A stretch of 64,000 nucleotides of DNA from JAUSIF01 sp040901465. GTDB lineage: Bacteria; Pseudomonadota; Alphaproteobacteria; Rhizobiales; Xanthobacteraceae. The notes beneath the pieces were generated by a model. The model was not told the origin of the DNA, searched no databases, and was given only the letters and a program-made list of their open reading frames with translations. The stretch covers positions 1 through 64,000 of the forward strand of contig JBBDYN010000020.1 of NCBI GenBank assembly GCA_040901465.1, read 5' to 3'. How positions within the stretch are numbered: position 1 is the stretch's first letter; the number at the start of each line of letters is the position of its first letter. Positions 18,190 to 27,552 of this stretch are shown here, in pieces. A program made the position numbers and the translations under genes.

Positions 18190-18479
18190 CGGGTCAGGGT
18201 TTGGGCGCGATCCGGCGAGAAAAATCCCGTGACTGCGTTTGCGCGGCCTTGCCGGATGCGGCGCAAATTGCGGCTGGTCTACCTTGGCTGAGACGCCGAA
18301 CCCATCTGCTGGTGCGAACGGCCTAACTGCCCGTGCGCGAGTTCGCGGCGGCCAAGGTTGCCGCGAAAGTTGATTGGCTGGCGGGGGACGCCGATGCGCT
18401 TCCCTTGTGCGTTGCAGATATTCCCAAAGCCTGCGGGTCGTTTCTTCTGTAGATTGCGCCCGAAGCGAAAGGGGCTGGG

Positions 18480-19814
18480 ATGCGTGATCCTTGCGTGGGC
18501 CGGTGTCTGCTTTTCGCCGTTCTGGTCTCGGGTGTTCTCGTCTCTTCCTCCGTCGCCGTTTGCACGGACGACGTCACCCTCGTGATACGCGCAGGGATCC
18601 TGTTTGACGGCAGAGCCTATATCCGAGAGGACGTCGACGTCGAAGTCCGAAACGGCAAGATCACGGCAGTGCGCCCGGCAAGCGGCAAGGCCGATATTGA
18701 CCTCGGCAAACGCCTGCTCGCGCCGGGACTGATCGACACGCACGTCCACCTGAGCTGGTACATCACCTCGCAGGAACGCCTGCATCGAAGAGACGATGGC
18801 GACGACGAACGCACGGCAATACTCAATGCTGCCGGCAATGCATGGCGCATGCTACAGGCGGGTTTCACAACCGTGCAGAGCGTCGGCGCTGCGGAGGACA
18901 AGCTCGTACGCGACGCCATCGATCGTGGCGCAATCCCCGGTCCGCGCGTGCTCACCTCGCTCGGGCAGGTAAGGACGGACGACGATGGCGGACGCCTTGC
19001 CGCCATCTGGTCCTCGCTCAAACGGTTCTTTCGAATCGAAGACGAGAGCGCTGAGGGCATTCGGTCCAGGGTGAGGACGCTGCATGCGAGCGGAGCGGAC
19101 CTGATCAAGATCTTCGCCACCGAGAACAGCCGGCGCGGTGGCGCGTCGAACATGACTCAAACGCAGCTCGACTCGGCTTGCGGCGAGGCAAGATCGCTTG
19201 GCCTGCGGGCGATCGTGCATGCTCAAAGCGCCGAAAGCATGAAACGTGCCGTGCGCGCCGGCTGCACGCAGATCGATCACGGACGGGTAGCTGATGACGA
19301 GTCGATCGCCATGATGGCTTCGGCCGGCGTCTATTTCGAGCCGCAATGCAGCCTTGTCTTCCGAAACTATCTCGGCAACTGGCACTGGTTTGCCGATGTC
19401 CGCAAATGGGATGCGAAACAGCAGGCGGCAATGGAGCGAATACTCGAGGGCCTCCGCGAGCGCGCGGCGACGTGGCTCTCAGCGAAATCTCTGAAGGTGG
19501 TCTATGGATCCGACGCGGTGGCCGGAGCGCATGGGCAAAACGCTGCCGATCTTGTTTGTCGAGTGCGTGATCTGGGGCAACCGGCGCTCGATGCGCTTCG
19601 GTCGGCGACTTCCTTGTCGGCCGAGTCGTTGGGACTCGGTGACAAGATCGGGACGGTGGCGCCAGGCTATGAGGCCGATCTGGTGGCTTTCGAGGGGGAC
19701 CCGCGTCAGGATCCAGGCGTGTTCATGCAAGTGGCTTTCGTGATGAGAGGCGGGGTCACTTACCGCCTGCCGCCGGATCGCGCGGGACCGAATCGGGTAT
19801 TTCCAAGCCGGTAG
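18480..19814 (+). CDS. Exported amidohydrolase (imidazolonepropionase-like)
   Basis: 444 residues with an N-terminal signal peptide (hydrophobic LLFAVLVSGVLVSSSVAV). The metal-dependent amidohydrolase pattern is complete: DTHVHLS (HxH, near residue 85), DLIKIFATE (metal-bridging Lys), AIVHAQS and IDHGRV (metal His), then VYGSDAV (catalytic Asp) and the closing GTVAPGYEADLVAF. These enzymes hydrolyse C-N bonds in peptides, imides or Xaa-Pro compounds. The substrate is unknown. It stands alone, between fliF (divergent) and a short ORF. Confidence 0.9.
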   Translation: MRDPCVGRCLLFAVLVSGVLVSSSVAVCTDDVTLVIRAGILFDGRAYIREDVDVEVRNGKITAVRPASGKADIDLGKRLLAPGLIDTHVHLSWYITSQERLHRRDDGDDERTAILNAAGNAWRMLQAGFTTVQSVGAAEDKLVRDAIDRGAIPGPRVLTSLGQVRTDDDGGRLAAIWSSLKRFFRIEDESAEGIRSRVRTLHASGADLIKIFATENSRRGGASNMTQTQLDSACGEARSLGLRAIVHAQSAESMKRAVRAGCTQIDHGRVADDESIAMMASAGVYFEPQCSLVFRNYLGNWHWFADVRKWDAKQQAAMERILEGLRERAATWLSAKSLKVVYGSDAVAGAHGQNAADLVCRVRDLGQPALDALRSATSLSAESLGLGDKIGTVAPGYEADLVAFEGDPRQDPGVFMQVAFVMRGGVTYRLPPDRAGPNRVFPSR

Positions 19815-19973
19815 CGGACCATGCCTTCTGCGCGTCGGCGTGAAGCCGGGTGATGCCGGCGGTATGCCGGCCGCGCCTTGGTCTTGCAGTCGGCACGTTC
19901 CTGCTGGCTTGGGTCGTGGGCGTAACCGCCGCGCACAACGCCCTGCTCACTTTTCATCCTGATCGTACTGACA

Positions 19974-20096
19974 ATGGCCGTGCTGGTTCTTGCCGGTGGG
20001 CTCTTCTCGAAGAAGAGCATGTACGCGATCTACACTGAGACGGGCTTCATCATTGCGATGGCGGTCGTCATGTTCGCGGCGCAAGCGATCCTCTAG
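19974..20096 (+). CDS. Short hydrophobic protein or 3' relic
   Basis: 40 codons from ATG 19974. There are two hydrophobic stretches, VLVLAGGLF and GFIIAMAVVMFAAQAIL, around the polar SKKSMYAIYTETG. The reading frame extends upstream to 19923 without a start, as LFILIVLT, and a second membrane-like ORF (LAVGTFLLAWVVGVTAAH) in another frame precedes it from 19853. The pair may be one small membrane protein broken by a frameshift. No ribosome site is clear. Confidence 0.35.
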   Translation: MAVLVLAGGLFSKKSMYAIYTETGFIIAMAVVMFAAQAIL

Positions 20097-20119
20097 CGGC
20101 ACCGTTGCGTAGCCATGAT

Positions 20120-20797
20120 CTAGCGCTTTGCGGTGAACAAGGACGCAGCGGCGGTGGCGGCCGCCAATCCTCCAATCACTTGCGCAACCACGAACGCAGG
20201 CACGTCGCCGGGCGCGATGCCGGAAAATGTGTTGGTGAAAGCGCGCGCGAAGGTGACCGCCGGATTGGCGAAGCTCGTGGAAGCGGTGAACCAGTAGGCC
20301 GAGGCGATCGCGAGCCCGACAAGCCAGGGAATGGCGTCGGGCCGGTAGCGCAGCCCGCCCAGGATTGCGAGCACGAGCGAGAAGGTGGCGACCGCCTCCG
20401 CGAGCCATTGCGAGGCGCCGGTGCGGGCCTGGATGCCGGGCAGGAACGGGGCGAGGTCGAACATAAGATGGGCGAGGGCGGTGCCGGCAAGGCCGCCGGC
20501 AAGTTGCGCCGGTACGTAGAGGGCGAGCTCGCGCGCTGCGAGTTCGCGCCGGATCGCGAACACGAGGCTCACCGCCGGATTCAAATGAGCACCGGAAACC
20601 GGGCCGAGAATCGTCACGAGCACCACGAGGATCGCCGCGGTCGCGAGCGTGTTGGCGAGAAGGGCGAGTGCGGAGTCGTTTGTGAGGCGCTCGGCCATGA
20701 TGCCGGACCCGACGACGGCGGCGACGAGCAGCAGCGTTCCAAGCGCTTCGGCTGCGAGGCGGATGGGAAGGGAGCGAGGCTGCATCGAGCCGCTCAT
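20120..20797 (-). CDS. MIP-family channel (aquaglyceroporin)
   Basis: 225 residues with six membrane segments and two half-helices. The first NPA box is in SGAHLNPAVSLVF, the second in SFANPAVTFAR. The start is ATG 20797 (MSGSMQPRSLP); the frame is open upstream into repeat DNA, which I disregard. It lies downstream of arsC on the same strand, separated by repeats. In Sinorhizobium a channel of this family (AqpS) exports arsenite formed by ArsC, so a joint role in arsenate detoxification is a reasonable inference. Confidence 0.9.
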   Translation of the reverse strand: MSGSMQPRSLPIRLAAEALGTLLLVAAVVGSGIMAERLTNDSALALLANTLATAAILVVLVTILGPVSGAHLNPAVSLVFAIRRELAARELALYVPAQLAGGLAGTALAHLMFDLAPFLPGIQARTGASQWLAEAVATFSLVLAILGGLRYRPDAIPWLVGLAIASAYWFTASTSFANPAVTFARAFTNTFSGIAPGDVPAFVVAQVIGGLAAATAAASLFTAKR

Positions 20798-20801
20798 AAT
20801 T

Positions 20802-20950
20802 CCCCTCTCCGCGCGTGAGCGGGGAGAGGGTGCCGAGCGAGCGTAAGCGAGCGACGCGGGAGAGGGGCTCTTTGCGGACCGCCCCTTCTCCCGGCTCGCA
20901 TGTCGCTTCGCTCCATGTTCGCCACCCTCTCCCGGCAAGCGGGGAGAGGG
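20802..20950. repeat. Degenerate palindromic repeats (CCTCTCC family)
   Basis: Two copies of the CCCTCTCC(C)GCAAGCGGGGAGAGGG motif, 20802-20830 and 20925-20950, flank an inverted segment (CGAGCGTAAGCGAGCG). They fill the space between the channel gene and arsC and are related to the repeats at 4582 and 4783. Confidence 0.7.
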
Positions 20951-20982
20951 GAAAAAAGAATCGCCGGAAGATTGCGACGACA

Positions 20983-21534
20983 TTATTCCGCGGCTTCGGG
21001 CGGACTGGCCGCACCCTTTACGCCGCCGCTTGCGCCGTCCATCGCGCCAATCTCGTGCAACTTTGCTTGCAAGCGGATGTTATCGAGCGAGGCGATCGGA
21101 AGATTGACGAAAATCGAAATGCGGTTGTGGAGGAAGCGATAGGCCTCGGCAAAGGTGGCGCCGATTTCCGCATGCGAGCCACGCACGGCCGCCGGATCGG
21201 CAATTCCCCAATGTGCCGTCATCGGATGGCCGGGCCAAACCGGGCAAGTCTCGCCGGCGGCGTCGTCGCAGACGGTGAAGACGAAATCCATCTGCGGGCT
21301 ACCGGGCCGGGCGAACTCGTCCCAGCTCGTGGGTCGCGTCCGCGACACGTCGTAGCCGAGATGCGTGAGCAGCGCGCGCGCTTCGGGGTGAATCTCCCCT
21401 TTGGGCTGGCTGCCGGCGGAAAAGGCGCGAAACTTTCCGGCGCCGAGCTTGTTCAGGATCGCCTCGCCCATGATCGAGCGGGCGGAATTCCCGGTGCACA
21501 GGATCAGCACATTATAGGTGCGGGGTTCGGTCAC
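20983..21534 (-). CDS. arsC: Arsenate reductase / low-molecular-weight phosphatase-like protein
   Basis: 183 residues. The phosphate-binding loop CTGNSARS (C-x5-R) is at residues 11-18 and the acidic loop DFVFTVCDDAAGETCPVWPG further on, with the Cys pair of the thioredoxin/glutaredoxin-coupled ArsC family. The GTG start at 21534 follows GGAG by about eight bases and gives MTEPRTYNVLIL. The long upstream frame to 21756 is not family-like. The C-terminus has an extra 40 residues. No ArsR repressor is adjacent. Confidence 0.88.
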   Translation of the reverse strand: MTEPRTYNVLILCTGNSARSIMGEAILNKLGAGKFRAFSAGSQPKGEIHPEARALLTHLGYDVSRTRPTSWDEFARPGSPQMDFVFTVCDDAAGETCPVWPGHPMTAHWGIADPAAVRGSHAEIGATFAEAYRFLHNRISIFVNLPIASLDNIRLQAKLHEIGAMDGASGGVKGAASPPEAAE

Positions 21535-21821
21535 GGTTCGTACTCCGCGGTTCGGCGCAACTGGCGGCGGGTTGCATCCGACGGGGCCGGAGTTGCGCTG
21601 CGGTCGATAATTGCCGATTTTATGTGACAATTCGACGAAAATGACCGCGGGAGGGGCCGTTTGCCCCCCATTTTCCGGGCGGCGTCGGGGGTGCGCGGGC
21701 CCTGAAAACGCAGGAAAAAACCCGCGCGACCTTCCGCCGCGCGCAAAGAAGCCCATTGCGAATGGCCGCGCGGGCAGGCAAGGTTTTTAGAAGGATTCCG
21801 AAAAGAGACGCGAGCGAAGCG

Positions 21822-23051
21822 ATGGATTACGAAAAGGCGTTCGCGCTGGCGCTTGAGGGGCTCCGCCAGGAGCGGCGCTACCGGGTGTTCAACCAGATCG
21901 AGCGCGACGCCGCGAACTTCCCACGCGCCACGTGGCATTCGCCGGCGGGGCCGCGCGAGATCGTGATCTGGTGCTCGAACGATTATCTCGGGATGGGCCG
22001 GCATCCCGACGTGATCGGCGCCATGGCCGAGACCGCGCGCCGGACCGGCGTGGGCGCCGGCGGTACGCGCAACATTTCCGGCACGAGCCGCGCGATCGTC
22101 GAGCTGGAATCCGAGCTCGCCGACCTGCACGGCAAGGAAGCGGCGCTCGTCTTCACCTCCGGCTATGTTTCGAACGAGACCGGGATCGCGACGCTCGCGA
22201 AATTGCTGACCGACTGCTTGATCCTGTCGGATGCCGGCAACCACAATTCCATGATCGAGGGCGTGCGCCGCTCGGGCCGCGAGAAGGCGATCTTCCGCCA
22301 CAACGATCTCGCGCATCTCGAAGAATTGCTGCAGGCGGCGGGCTCGCGGCCGAAGCTAATCGTATTCGAGAGCATCTATTCCATGGGCGGGGACGTGGCG
22401 CCGATCGGCGCGATCTGCGATCTCGCCGTGCGCTACGGCGCCATGACCTATCTCGACGAGGTGCACGCGGTCGGCATGTACGGCGCGCGCGGCGGCGGCA
22501 TCGCCGAACGCGACGGCGTGATGGAGCGCGTCGATGTCATCGAAGGCACGCTCGGCAAGGCGTTCGGCGTGGTCGGCGGTTATGTCGCCGGCAAGGGCAC
22601 GGTGATCGACGCAGTGCGCTCGTTCGCGCCCGGGTTCATTTTCACGACGGCGCTGCCGCCGGCCGTGGCCGCCGCGGCCACGACCTCGATCCGGCACCTC
22701 AAGCGCTCGAACGTCGAACGCGCACAACAGCAGGCGCAAGTGCAGAAGACCAAGACCGCGCTTGTGCGCGCAGGCCTGCCGATCATGCCGACCGACACGC
22801 ACATCATTCCCGTGATGGTGAACGAGGCGGGCGCCTGCAAGGCGGCGAGCGACCTGCTGCTCACCGAGCACGGCGTCTATATCCAGCCGATCAATTTCCC
22901 GACCGTGACGCGCGGGACCGAGCGGCTGCGCATCACGCCGACACCGTTCCACGACGAGCGGTTGATCGGCGAGCTCGTCGACGCGCTTGTTTCGGTCTGG
23001 CGCAAGCTCGACCTGCCGTTCGCGGCCAAGACCGCGCAGGCGGCGGAGTAA
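21822..23051 (+). CDS. hemA: 5-Aminolevulinate synthase
   Basis: 409 residues, the normal length. This pyridoxal-phosphate enzyme makes 5-aminolevulinate from glycine and succinyl-CoA, the first step of heme synthesis in alphaproteobacteria. Seen: CSNDYLGMG, HNSMIEG, the cofactor Asp/His region TYLDEVHAVGMYG and the Schiff-base lysine in EGTLGKAFGVVGGY. I take ATG 21822 (MDYEKAF) as start. It diverges from arsC. Confidence 0.97.
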   Translation: MDYEKAFALALEGLRQERRYRVFNQIERDAANFPRATWHSPAGPREIVIWCSNDYLGMGRHPDVIGAMAETARRTGVGAGGTRNISGTSRAIVELESELADLHGKEAALVFTSGYVSNETGIATLAKLLTDCLILSDAGNHNSMIEGVRRSGREKAIFRHNDLAHLEELLQAAGSRPKLIVFESIYSMGGDVAPIGAICDLAVRYGAMTYLDEVHAVGMYGARGGGIAERDGVMERVDVIEGTLGKAFGVVGGYVAGKGTVIDAVRSFAPGFIFTTALPPAVAAAATTSIRHLKRSNVERAQQQAQVQKTKTALVRAGLPIMPTDTHIIPVMVNEAGACKAASDLLLTEHGVYIQPINFPTVTRGTERLRITPTPFHDERLIGELVDALVSVWRKLDLPFAAKTAQAAE

Positions 23052-23215
23052 AATTCTCAAATAATTCGAGGCGTTACAGCGGCGCGGCGCGCGGCGGATC
23101 ACTTCCGCTTGACCGCCGCGGCGCACCGTCGCCGCAAAGATTTTGCGATAAAATGGAACCCGCAGGCGTCGGCGGCACTTTTTGAAGTCAGCCATCGCCG
23201 TTGTGGGAGGAAATC

Positions 23216-23731
23216 ATGAACCGGAAATTTGCGTGCGCGGCGTTGGGCGCAGCACTGATCGCGGGCGTCGCCCATGCGCAGGAGAAGAGTGCCGACGTGG
23301 TCGGCGCCAAGGGCGACAAGATCGGAGCGGTCGCGATCAAGCAGGGCCCGCACGGCTCGATCATCACGATCGCGCTCGGCAAAGGCGCGCTCACGCCCGG
23401 CGTGCACGGGGTGCACATTCACGAGCACGGCGACTGTTCGGATGCCGGCCAGTTCACCAAGTCCAAGGGTCACGTCAATCCAGGAGGCAAAGAGCACGGC
23501 TTCCTCAATCCCAAGGGGCCGCACCCGGGCGACGTGCCGAACATCTACGCGCACGCGGACGGCTCGTCGCAGACGGAAATGCTGGTCTATGGCGTGACCC
23601 TGAGCGGCGGGAAGCTCGACCTGATCGACGAGGACGGCTCGGCGATCATCATCCATGCCAATGCCGACGACCACTTGTCGCAGCCGATCGGCGGAGCGGG
23701 CGCGCGCGTCGCCTGCGCGCTGATCGAGTAG
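23216..23731 (+). CDS. sodC: Periplasmic Cu/Zn superoxide dismutase
   Basis: 171 residues with a signal peptide (MNRKFACAALGAALIAGVAHA). The copper/zinc ligands are visible in GVHGVHIHEHGDC (HxH near residue 70), HVNPGGKEHGFLNPKGPHPGD and the distal zinc Asp region, then DDHLSQPIGGAGARVACALIE with the conserved Arg. The start follows a GGGAGG site. It removes superoxide in the periplasm. Confidence 0.94.
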   Translation: MNRKFACAALGAALIAGVAHAQEKSADVVGAKGDKIGAVAIKQGPHGSIITIALGKGALTPGVHGVHIHEHGDCSDAGQFTKSKGHVNPGGKEHGFLNPKGPHPGDVPNIYAHADGSSQTEMLVYGVTLSGGKLDLIDEDGSAIIIHANADDHLSQPIGGAGARVACALIE

Positions 23732-23811
23732 CTTCAGCCGATCGGGCCCGGGCGCCAATGCCGGGGCCTGCGTGCCTCAAATCAACCCAAAAATCCGGTC
23801 AGGTGGAAACC

Positions 23812-25014
23812 ATGCGGTCTTCGGTGTTGGCGATCGCGGCGGCGCTGATGGTGAGTGCGGCGCCGCCGGCAGCGGCGCAGAAGTGCGGCGGCGGGTTCGA
23901 GCGCTGGCTCGCGAGCTTCAAGCAGGAGGCGGCGAGCAAGGGGATTTCGCGCGCGACACTCGCGGCGGCCGAACCGCTGATGCAATTCGATCAGTCGATC
24001 GTCAACCGCGACCGCGGACAGAAAGTCTTTTCGCAGACCTTCCTGGAATTTTCCAAACGCATGGCCGAGAGCCACCGGCTCACCCAGGGCGCGCAGAAGA
24101 TCAAGCAAATGGCGTCGACGTTCCAGCGCATCGAGCAGCAGTTCGGCGTGCCGGCGCCGGTGCTCGTGGCGTTCTGGGGACTGGAGACCGACTTCGGCGG
24201 CTTCATGGGAAATATCCCAACGCTGCGCTCGGTCACGACGCTCGCCTATGACTGCCGGCGGCCGGAGCTCTTTCGCGACCAGTTGCTTGCGGTATTGCGG
24301 ATCATCGAGCGCGGTGATCTCACGCCGGAGAACATGATCGGTCCGTTCGCGGGCGAGCTCGGGCAATTGCAGTTCCTGCCGATGCACTATTTCGAATATG
24401 GCGTGGACTTCGACGGCGACGGCCGGCGCGATTTGATCCGCAGCTCGCAAGACGCGCTCGCCTCGGCGGCCAATTACATGGCGAAGCTCGGCTGGAGGCG
24501 CGGGGAGCCCTGGCTGCAGGAAGTCCGGGTGCCGGCGCAATTGCCGTGGGAGCAGGCGGACGTGGACATCCAGCATCCTCGCTCGCAATGGGCGCGCTGG
24601 GGCGTCACGCTCGCGAGCGGCGGGCAGCTGCCGTCCGACAATCTTCCTGCGTCGCTGATCCTGCTCATGGGACGGAACGGACCCGCGTTCCTGGCCTATC
24701 CGAATTTCACCAAGGTCTATCTCGAGTGGAATCAATCGCTCATCTACGCGACCACGGCCGCTTATCTCGCAACGCGGCTTGCGGGCGCGCCGCGCGTGAG
24801 CCCGGGCCGCGCGGACGTCGAGACGGTGAGTTTCAACGAGACGCGCGAATTGCAGCAGCTGCTCGCGCGGCGCGGCTATGATGTCGGCAAGACGGACGGC
24901 ATCCTCGGTTCGCAGACGCGGGCGGCGGTGCGCGACATGCAGAAGAAGCTCGGGCTGCCGGCGGATTCCTATCCGTCGGCCGAACTCCTGGAGCGGCTGC
25001 GGGGCGGGCGCTAG
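23812..25014 (+). CDS. Lytic murein transglycosylase (MltB-like) with peptidoglycan-binding domain
   Basis: 400 residues with a signal peptide (MRSSVLAIAAALMVSAAPPAAAQ). The SLT_2/MltB-type catalytic domain includes the Glu in VAFWGLETDFGGFMG and the FAGELGQLQFLPMHYFEYGVDFDGDGRRD segment. A PG_binding_1 repeat closes the protein (RELQQLLARRGYDVGKTDGILGSQTRAAVRDMQKKLGL). It cleaves the MurNAc-GlcNAc bond in the cell wall. It ends 3-4 bases into the convergent hemerythrin gene. Confidence 0.93.
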   Translation: MRSSVLAIAAALMVSAAPPAAAQKCGGGFERWLASFKQEAASKGISRATLAAAEPLMQFDQSIVNRDRGQKVFSQTFLEFSKRMAESHRLTQGAQKIKQMASTFQRIEQQFGVPAPVLVAFWGLETDFGGFMGNIPTLRSVTTLAYDCRRPELFRDQLLAVLRIIERGDLTPENMIGPFAGELGQLQFLPMHYFEYGVDFDGDGRRDLIRSSQDALASAANYMAKLGWRRGEPWLQEVRVPAQLPWEQADVDIQHPRSQWARWGVTLASGGQLPSDNLPASLILLMGRNGPAFLAYPNFTKVYLEWNQSLIYATTAAYLATRLAGAPRVSPGRADVETVSFNETRELQQLLARRGYDVGKTDGILGSQTRAAVRDMQKKLGLPADSYPSAELLERLRGGR

Positions 25015-25586
25015 CCGACGCCGAGCTGATCCTCGCCGCGATCGAGGATGAGGGGCACGATGAGATCCTCCTCGTCGTCGAGATGGCGCAGCATCTTCTT
25101 CAGAAGCGCTTCGTTCACGCCCGTATAGCTGTCGCCCGCGGAGCGCAATTTGTCGTCGCCGGCATGCAGGCTCTTGAGAAACTCGTTCGCCGACTCGACC
25201 GACCGTAAAATTCCTTCGTGCAGGATCTCGTGATCCTTTTCCAGCACCTCGAAGCCGTTGACGAGCCGCGTCTCGGCCGCGCGGAAGATCGGGAAATAAT
25301 GGTGGTCCTCGATCTGATGGTGCGCGTGGAGCTGTTGCAGGAAGAATTGCAGGCGCGGGCCGAACCAGGCCTGAAACTCCTGCGGCGTCACGGTGCCTGC
25401 GCGGAATTCTTCCGTAGCGTCCTTGAGCGCGCCGCCGAGCTCGCGGAACATCTGGTGCCGGTCGAGCCAGAAGCGCGCCATCTGGCCGAGATTGGCGTGC
25501 GCCATCCATTGCTCGCGCGGATAGCGGTCGAGCAGAAAGCGCAACTCCGCCGGCCAGCCGAGCCGGGTGTCGAGATCGGAATCCAA
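25011..25586 (-). CDS. Hemerythrin-domain protein
   Basis: 191 residues with the four-helix hemerythrin ligand pattern: HQMF near residue 40, HAHHQIEDHHYFPIF near 105, LEKDHEILHEGI near 135 and HLDDEEDLIVPLIL near 175. Such proteins bind oxygen, nitric oxide or iron. The 182 bases between its start and the next gene are a shared divergent promoter region. Confidence 0.85.
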   Translation of the reverse strand: MDSDLDTRLGWPAELRFLLDRYPREQWMAHANLGQMARFWLDRHQMFRELGGALKDATEEFRAGTVTPQEFQAWFGPRLQFFLQQLHAHHQIEDHHYFPIFRAAETRLVNGFEVLEKDHEILHEGILRSVESANEFLKSLHAGDDKLRSAGDSYTGVNEALLKKMLRHLDDEEDLIVPLILDRGEDQLGVG

Positions 25587-25768
25587 GCTGAAATCCTTTT
25601 GCGGCGCGCCCTACATGGGCTCCGGGCGGCGCTGCCGCAAGGGCCGGTGTGGGCCGACGCCACACCGGGCGGCCAGCGGCAAGGTGGACGGACGTTCGCA
25701 ATTGAAGGAAAATCAGCCGACAACGAAAACCGCGGCCCACACAGCTGATGACGAACGGGAGTTGCAGC

Positions 25769-27478
25769 ATGTCGGCGCAATCGCCGGAATCGACCGGCAA
25801 GGTCCGGTTCGCGCGGCCGATGAACGGGAACGAGTTTCTGGAATCGCTGCGCGACGGCCGCGAGATCTACATTTACGGCGAGCGCGTAAAGGACGTCACC
25901 ACGTATCCCGCGTTCAGGAACACGGCGCGCATGCTCGCGCGCCTCTACGACGCGCTGCACGATCCCAGGACGCAAGACAAACTCCTGGTGCCGACCGACA
26001 CCGGCAGCGGCGGCATGACGCACGCTTATTTCAAATGCCCAAAGACGATCGAGGAGTCGGTCGTCGGCCGCGACGCGATCGCGGCCTGGTCGCGCATCGG
26101 CTACGGGTGGATGGGTCGCGCGCCCGACTACAAGGCGGCATTCCTCGGCACGCTTGGTGCCAACGCGGAGTTCTACGATCCGTGGCAGGAGAACGCGCGT
26201 CGTTGGTACCGCTTCAGCCAAGAGCGGATGCCGTTCGTCAATCACGCCATCATTCATCCGCCGGTCGACCGCAATCTGCCGCCGCAGGAAGTTGGCGACG
26301 TTTATTGCCATGTGGAGAAGGAAACCGATGCGGGCATCGTCGTCTCCGGCGCGAAGGTGGTGGCGACAGGGTCGGCGTTGACGAATTATACGTTCGTCGC
26401 GCACCACGGGCTAATTCCGGTCGGGGACAAGAATTTCGCGGCGATCTTTATGATCCCGACCGGAGCGCGCGGCGTGAAACTGATCTGCCGTCCTTCTTAC
26501 GAGATGACGTCAACGGCAATGGGGAGCCCGTTCGACTACCCGCTGTCGTCGCGGTTCGACGAGAACGACGCGGTGTTCATCCTGGACAAGGTGCTGGTGC
26601 CCTGGGAAAACGTATTCTGCTATGGCGACGCGGCCAAGGCGAACAATTTCTTTCCGCAAACCGGCTTTCTGCCGCGCGCGATGCTGCACGGCTGCACGCG
26701 GCTTTCGGTCAAGCTCGACTTCATCGCGGGGCTGCTTCTCAAGGCCGTGGAGGCGGCCGGCACGAAGGACTATCGCGGGGTGCAGGCAAACGTGGGCGAG
26801 GTCCTGGTGTGGCGCAACATGTTCTGGGGGCTGACCGAGGCGATGGTGCGCAACCCGGTGCCGTGGGTCGGCGGCTATCTCTTGCCGAATCCGGAGGCGG
26901 CTGCCGCCTATCAGGTTCTGGCGACTACTGCGTACACGCAGGTGAAGTATCTCATCGAGCAGACCGTGGCGTCGGGCCTGATCTTCCTCACGTCATCCGC
27001 GCGGGACTTCAAAAGCCCGGAGCTACGGCCCTATATCGACCGGTACATGCGGGGCTCGAACGGTTACAGCGCGGTCGATCGCGCGAAGCTCTTGAAGCTT
27101 CTATGGGACGCGATCGGCACCGAGTTCGGCGGCCGGCACGAACTCTACGAAATCAATTACAGCGGATCCGCCGAGGAAATCCGCCGCTACGTCCTGTTCG
27201 GGGCGCAGGCGGGCGGGACGGCCGCCAAGCTCATGGGCTTCGCCGAGCAGTGCATGGCCGAATACGACATCGACGGATGGAAGGTCCCTGACCTCAACGA
27301 TCCCGGCGAGATGAGCTACCACGTGTTGCGTAACGGCGGCGGGCGGCCGGCCATGTCGCGGCCGCACAATTCGAGCCCGCCAACAACGCCGCGGCCGGCG
27401 AAGCCCGCGGCCGACGGGGGCGTGATGAAAAGCTCGCTCGGCGGTTTCGCCAATCCGTTCGCGAACAACAAGAAATAG
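25769..27478 (+). CDS. 4-Hydroxyphenylacetate 3-hydroxylase family (HpaB-type) flavin monooxygenase
   Basis: 569 residues. The family signature runs through the protein: FLESLRDGREIYIYGERVKDVTTYPAFRN near the start, VVSGAKVVATGSALTNYTFVAH near 200, RFDENDAVFILDKVLVPWENVF and, late, YIDRYMRGSNGYSAVDRAKLLKLLWDAIGTEF. These are FADH2-dependent two-component oxygenases acting on phenols or related compounds. The FADH2-supplying reductase is not adjacent. I choose ATG 25769, seven bases after GGGAG. The C-terminal 40 residues are a Pro/Ser-rich tail. The substrate is unknown. Confidence 0.9.
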   Translation: MSAQSPESTGKVRFARPMNGNEFLESLRDGREIYIYGERVKDVTTYPAFRNTARMLARLYDALHDPRTQDKLLVPTDTGSGGMTHAYFKCPKTIEESVVGRDAIAAWSRIGYGWMGRAPDYKAAFLGTLGANAEFYDPWQENARRWYRFSQERMPFVNHAIIHPPVDRNLPPQEVGDVYCHVEKETDAGIVVSGAKVVATGSALTNYTFVAHHGLIPVGDKNFAAIFMIPTGARGVKLICRPSYEMTSTAMGSPFDYPLSSRFDENDAVFILDKVLVPWENVFCYGDAAKANNFFPQTGFLPRAMLHGCTRLSVKLDFIAGLLLKAVEAAGTKDYRGVQANVGEVLVWRNMFWGLTEAMVRNPVPWVGGYLLPNPEAAAAYQVLATTAYTQVKYLIEQTVASGLIFLTSSARDFKSPELRPYIDRYMRGSNGYSAVDRAKLLKLLWDAIGTEFGGRHELYEINYSGSAEEIRRYVLFGAQAGGTAAKLMGFAEQCMAEYDIDGWKVPDLNDPGEMSYHVLRNGGGRPAMSRPHNSSPPTTPRPAKPAADGGVMKSSLGGFANPFANNKK

Positions 27479-27489
27479 CTTCTGCAAAA

Positions 27490-27522
27490 GAGAAGGCGCC
27501 GCCCTTGGGCGGCGCCTCTTTC
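27490..27522 (+). terminator. Rho-independent terminator after the HpaB-type gene
   Basis: An 11-bp GC stem (27494-27504 with 27507-27517) around a tiny TT loop is followed by CTTTC. It also lies at the end of the convergent PRC-barrel gene. Confidence 0.85.
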
Positions 27523-27552
27523 AAGCACTCGAAGACACGCTCGGGGCGGTCC

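Noticed and set aside
23782..25800. 672-codon minus-strand frame across the lytic transglycosylase and hemerythrin genes
   Set aside because: The hemerythrin and transglycosylase products both carry complete family motifs in other frames.
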